Source: Mycobacterium sp. E1747 (lineage in GTDB: Bacteria > Actinomycetota > Actinomycetes > Mycobacteriales > Mycobacteriaceae). Taken from it: a stretch of DNA of 33,992 bases. The stretch spans positions 1 to 33,992 of the forward strand of contig NZ_LZJI01000099.1 of assembly GCF_001667775.1 (NCBI RefSeq), in the 5' to 3' direction. The notes beneath the pieces are model-generated. The model worked only from the letters and a program-made list of their open reading frames with translations, was not told the origin of the DNA and searched no databases. This document shows positions 33,834 to 33,992 of this stretch, piece by piece. Position 1 is the first letter of the stretch, and the number at the start of each line of letters is the position of its first letter. The position numbers and the translations under genes were made by a program.

Positions 33834-33992
33834 CAACGTTGATTTGGACAAGGCACGCGTGGCATTCCGCCAAGCTCTCGAGACGAACGTCGGGGCCGAC
33901 GACGTCGAGGTAAGCGATGTCCACATCTGCACCGCGAGCGGATTATCCGCCGAGACTGTGATGTTCACCGCGACGTGGCGCGCAGACGGCGT
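33820..33992 (+). CDS. Partial gene, probable APH-family phosphotransferase N-terminus
   Basis: Only the first 57 codons are inside the window. The start ATG has AGGAG 10 bases upstream and lies within the end of the previous gene (14-base overlap). The visible residues MALVNNVDLDKARVAFRQAL and later SAETVMFTATWRADG resemble the opening of aminoglycoside-phosphotransferase-fold proteins of the ACAD10/11-like type, which phosphorylate hydroxylated acyl-CoAs or small molecules. The call is tentative because the catalytic loops are beyond the window edge. Confidence 0.55.
   Translation, partial: MALVNNVDLDKARVAFRQALETNVGADDVEVSDVHICTASGLSAETVMFTATWRADG

Noticed and set aside
1..33992. tRNA, rRNA or CRISPR array
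   Set aside because: No cloverleaf-like sequence with a CCA-end context, no ribosomal RNA signature and no regularly spaced repeats were seen.

Overview
The window is high-GC mycobacterial DNA. Positions 1-23834 follow the gene order of the Mycobacterium tuberculosis Rv0955-Rv0991c region: perM, purN, purH, a MoxR-type ATPase with a VWA protein, a DUF1707 protein, echA7-fadE12-accA2-accD2-fadE13-DUF1446, rpmF, mprA-mprB-pepD-moaB2, mscL, a SAF protein and a FmdB-like zinc protein. Gene names rest on remembered family sequences and synteny; no database search was run. Several loci I remember from M. tuberculosis (the toxin-antitoxin genes after the VWA protein, PE_PGRS16, Rv0986-Rv0989c) are not here. 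Together with REP-like intergenic repeats this suggests a non-tuberculosis Mycobacterium, but I cannot name the species.

Layout. 111-3727: cell-division membrane protein PerM, then the last purine-synthesis genes purN-purH. 3769-7144: ATPase plus VWA partner. 7210-8663: an aldo/keto reductase and a convergent DUF1707 protein. 8770-17355, minus strand: a compact six-gene operon for CoA-thioester catabolism whose parts match the acyclic-terpene (Atu) or leucine (Liu) pathways, with a palindromic operator-like site upstream. 17645-22241, plus strand: ribosomal protein L32, then the MprAB envelope-stress system with its HtrA-like protease PepD; MprA-type direct repeats lie before both mprA and pepD. 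22247-23834, minus strand: mscL, a SAF-domain protein, and the Ruc/FmdB-like chaperone gene under a CIRCE-like HrcA site.

Synteny breaks at about 23.9 kb in a 0.46-kb stretch holding an inverted repeat and a frameshifted 5' remnant of an IS transposase. From 24354 to the end the content is accessory oxidoreductase genes: a TetR regulator divergent from a cytochrome P450 with a 21-bp palindrome between them, an SDR dehydrogenase, a PRISE-type (progesterone 5-beta-reductase-like) reductase, a ring-hydroxylating oxygenase alpha subunit that has lost its whole Rieske [2Fe-2S] ligand region, and a tightly overlapped operon of an F420/LLM oxidoreductase, a phytoene-desaturase-like FAD enzyme, a CrtC/AttH-like protein and the start of a probable phosphotransferase that runs off the window. 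This looks like a pathway for a steroid- or terpenoid-like lipophilic substrate. It is the most likely place for an undescribed system here; the substrate is unknown.
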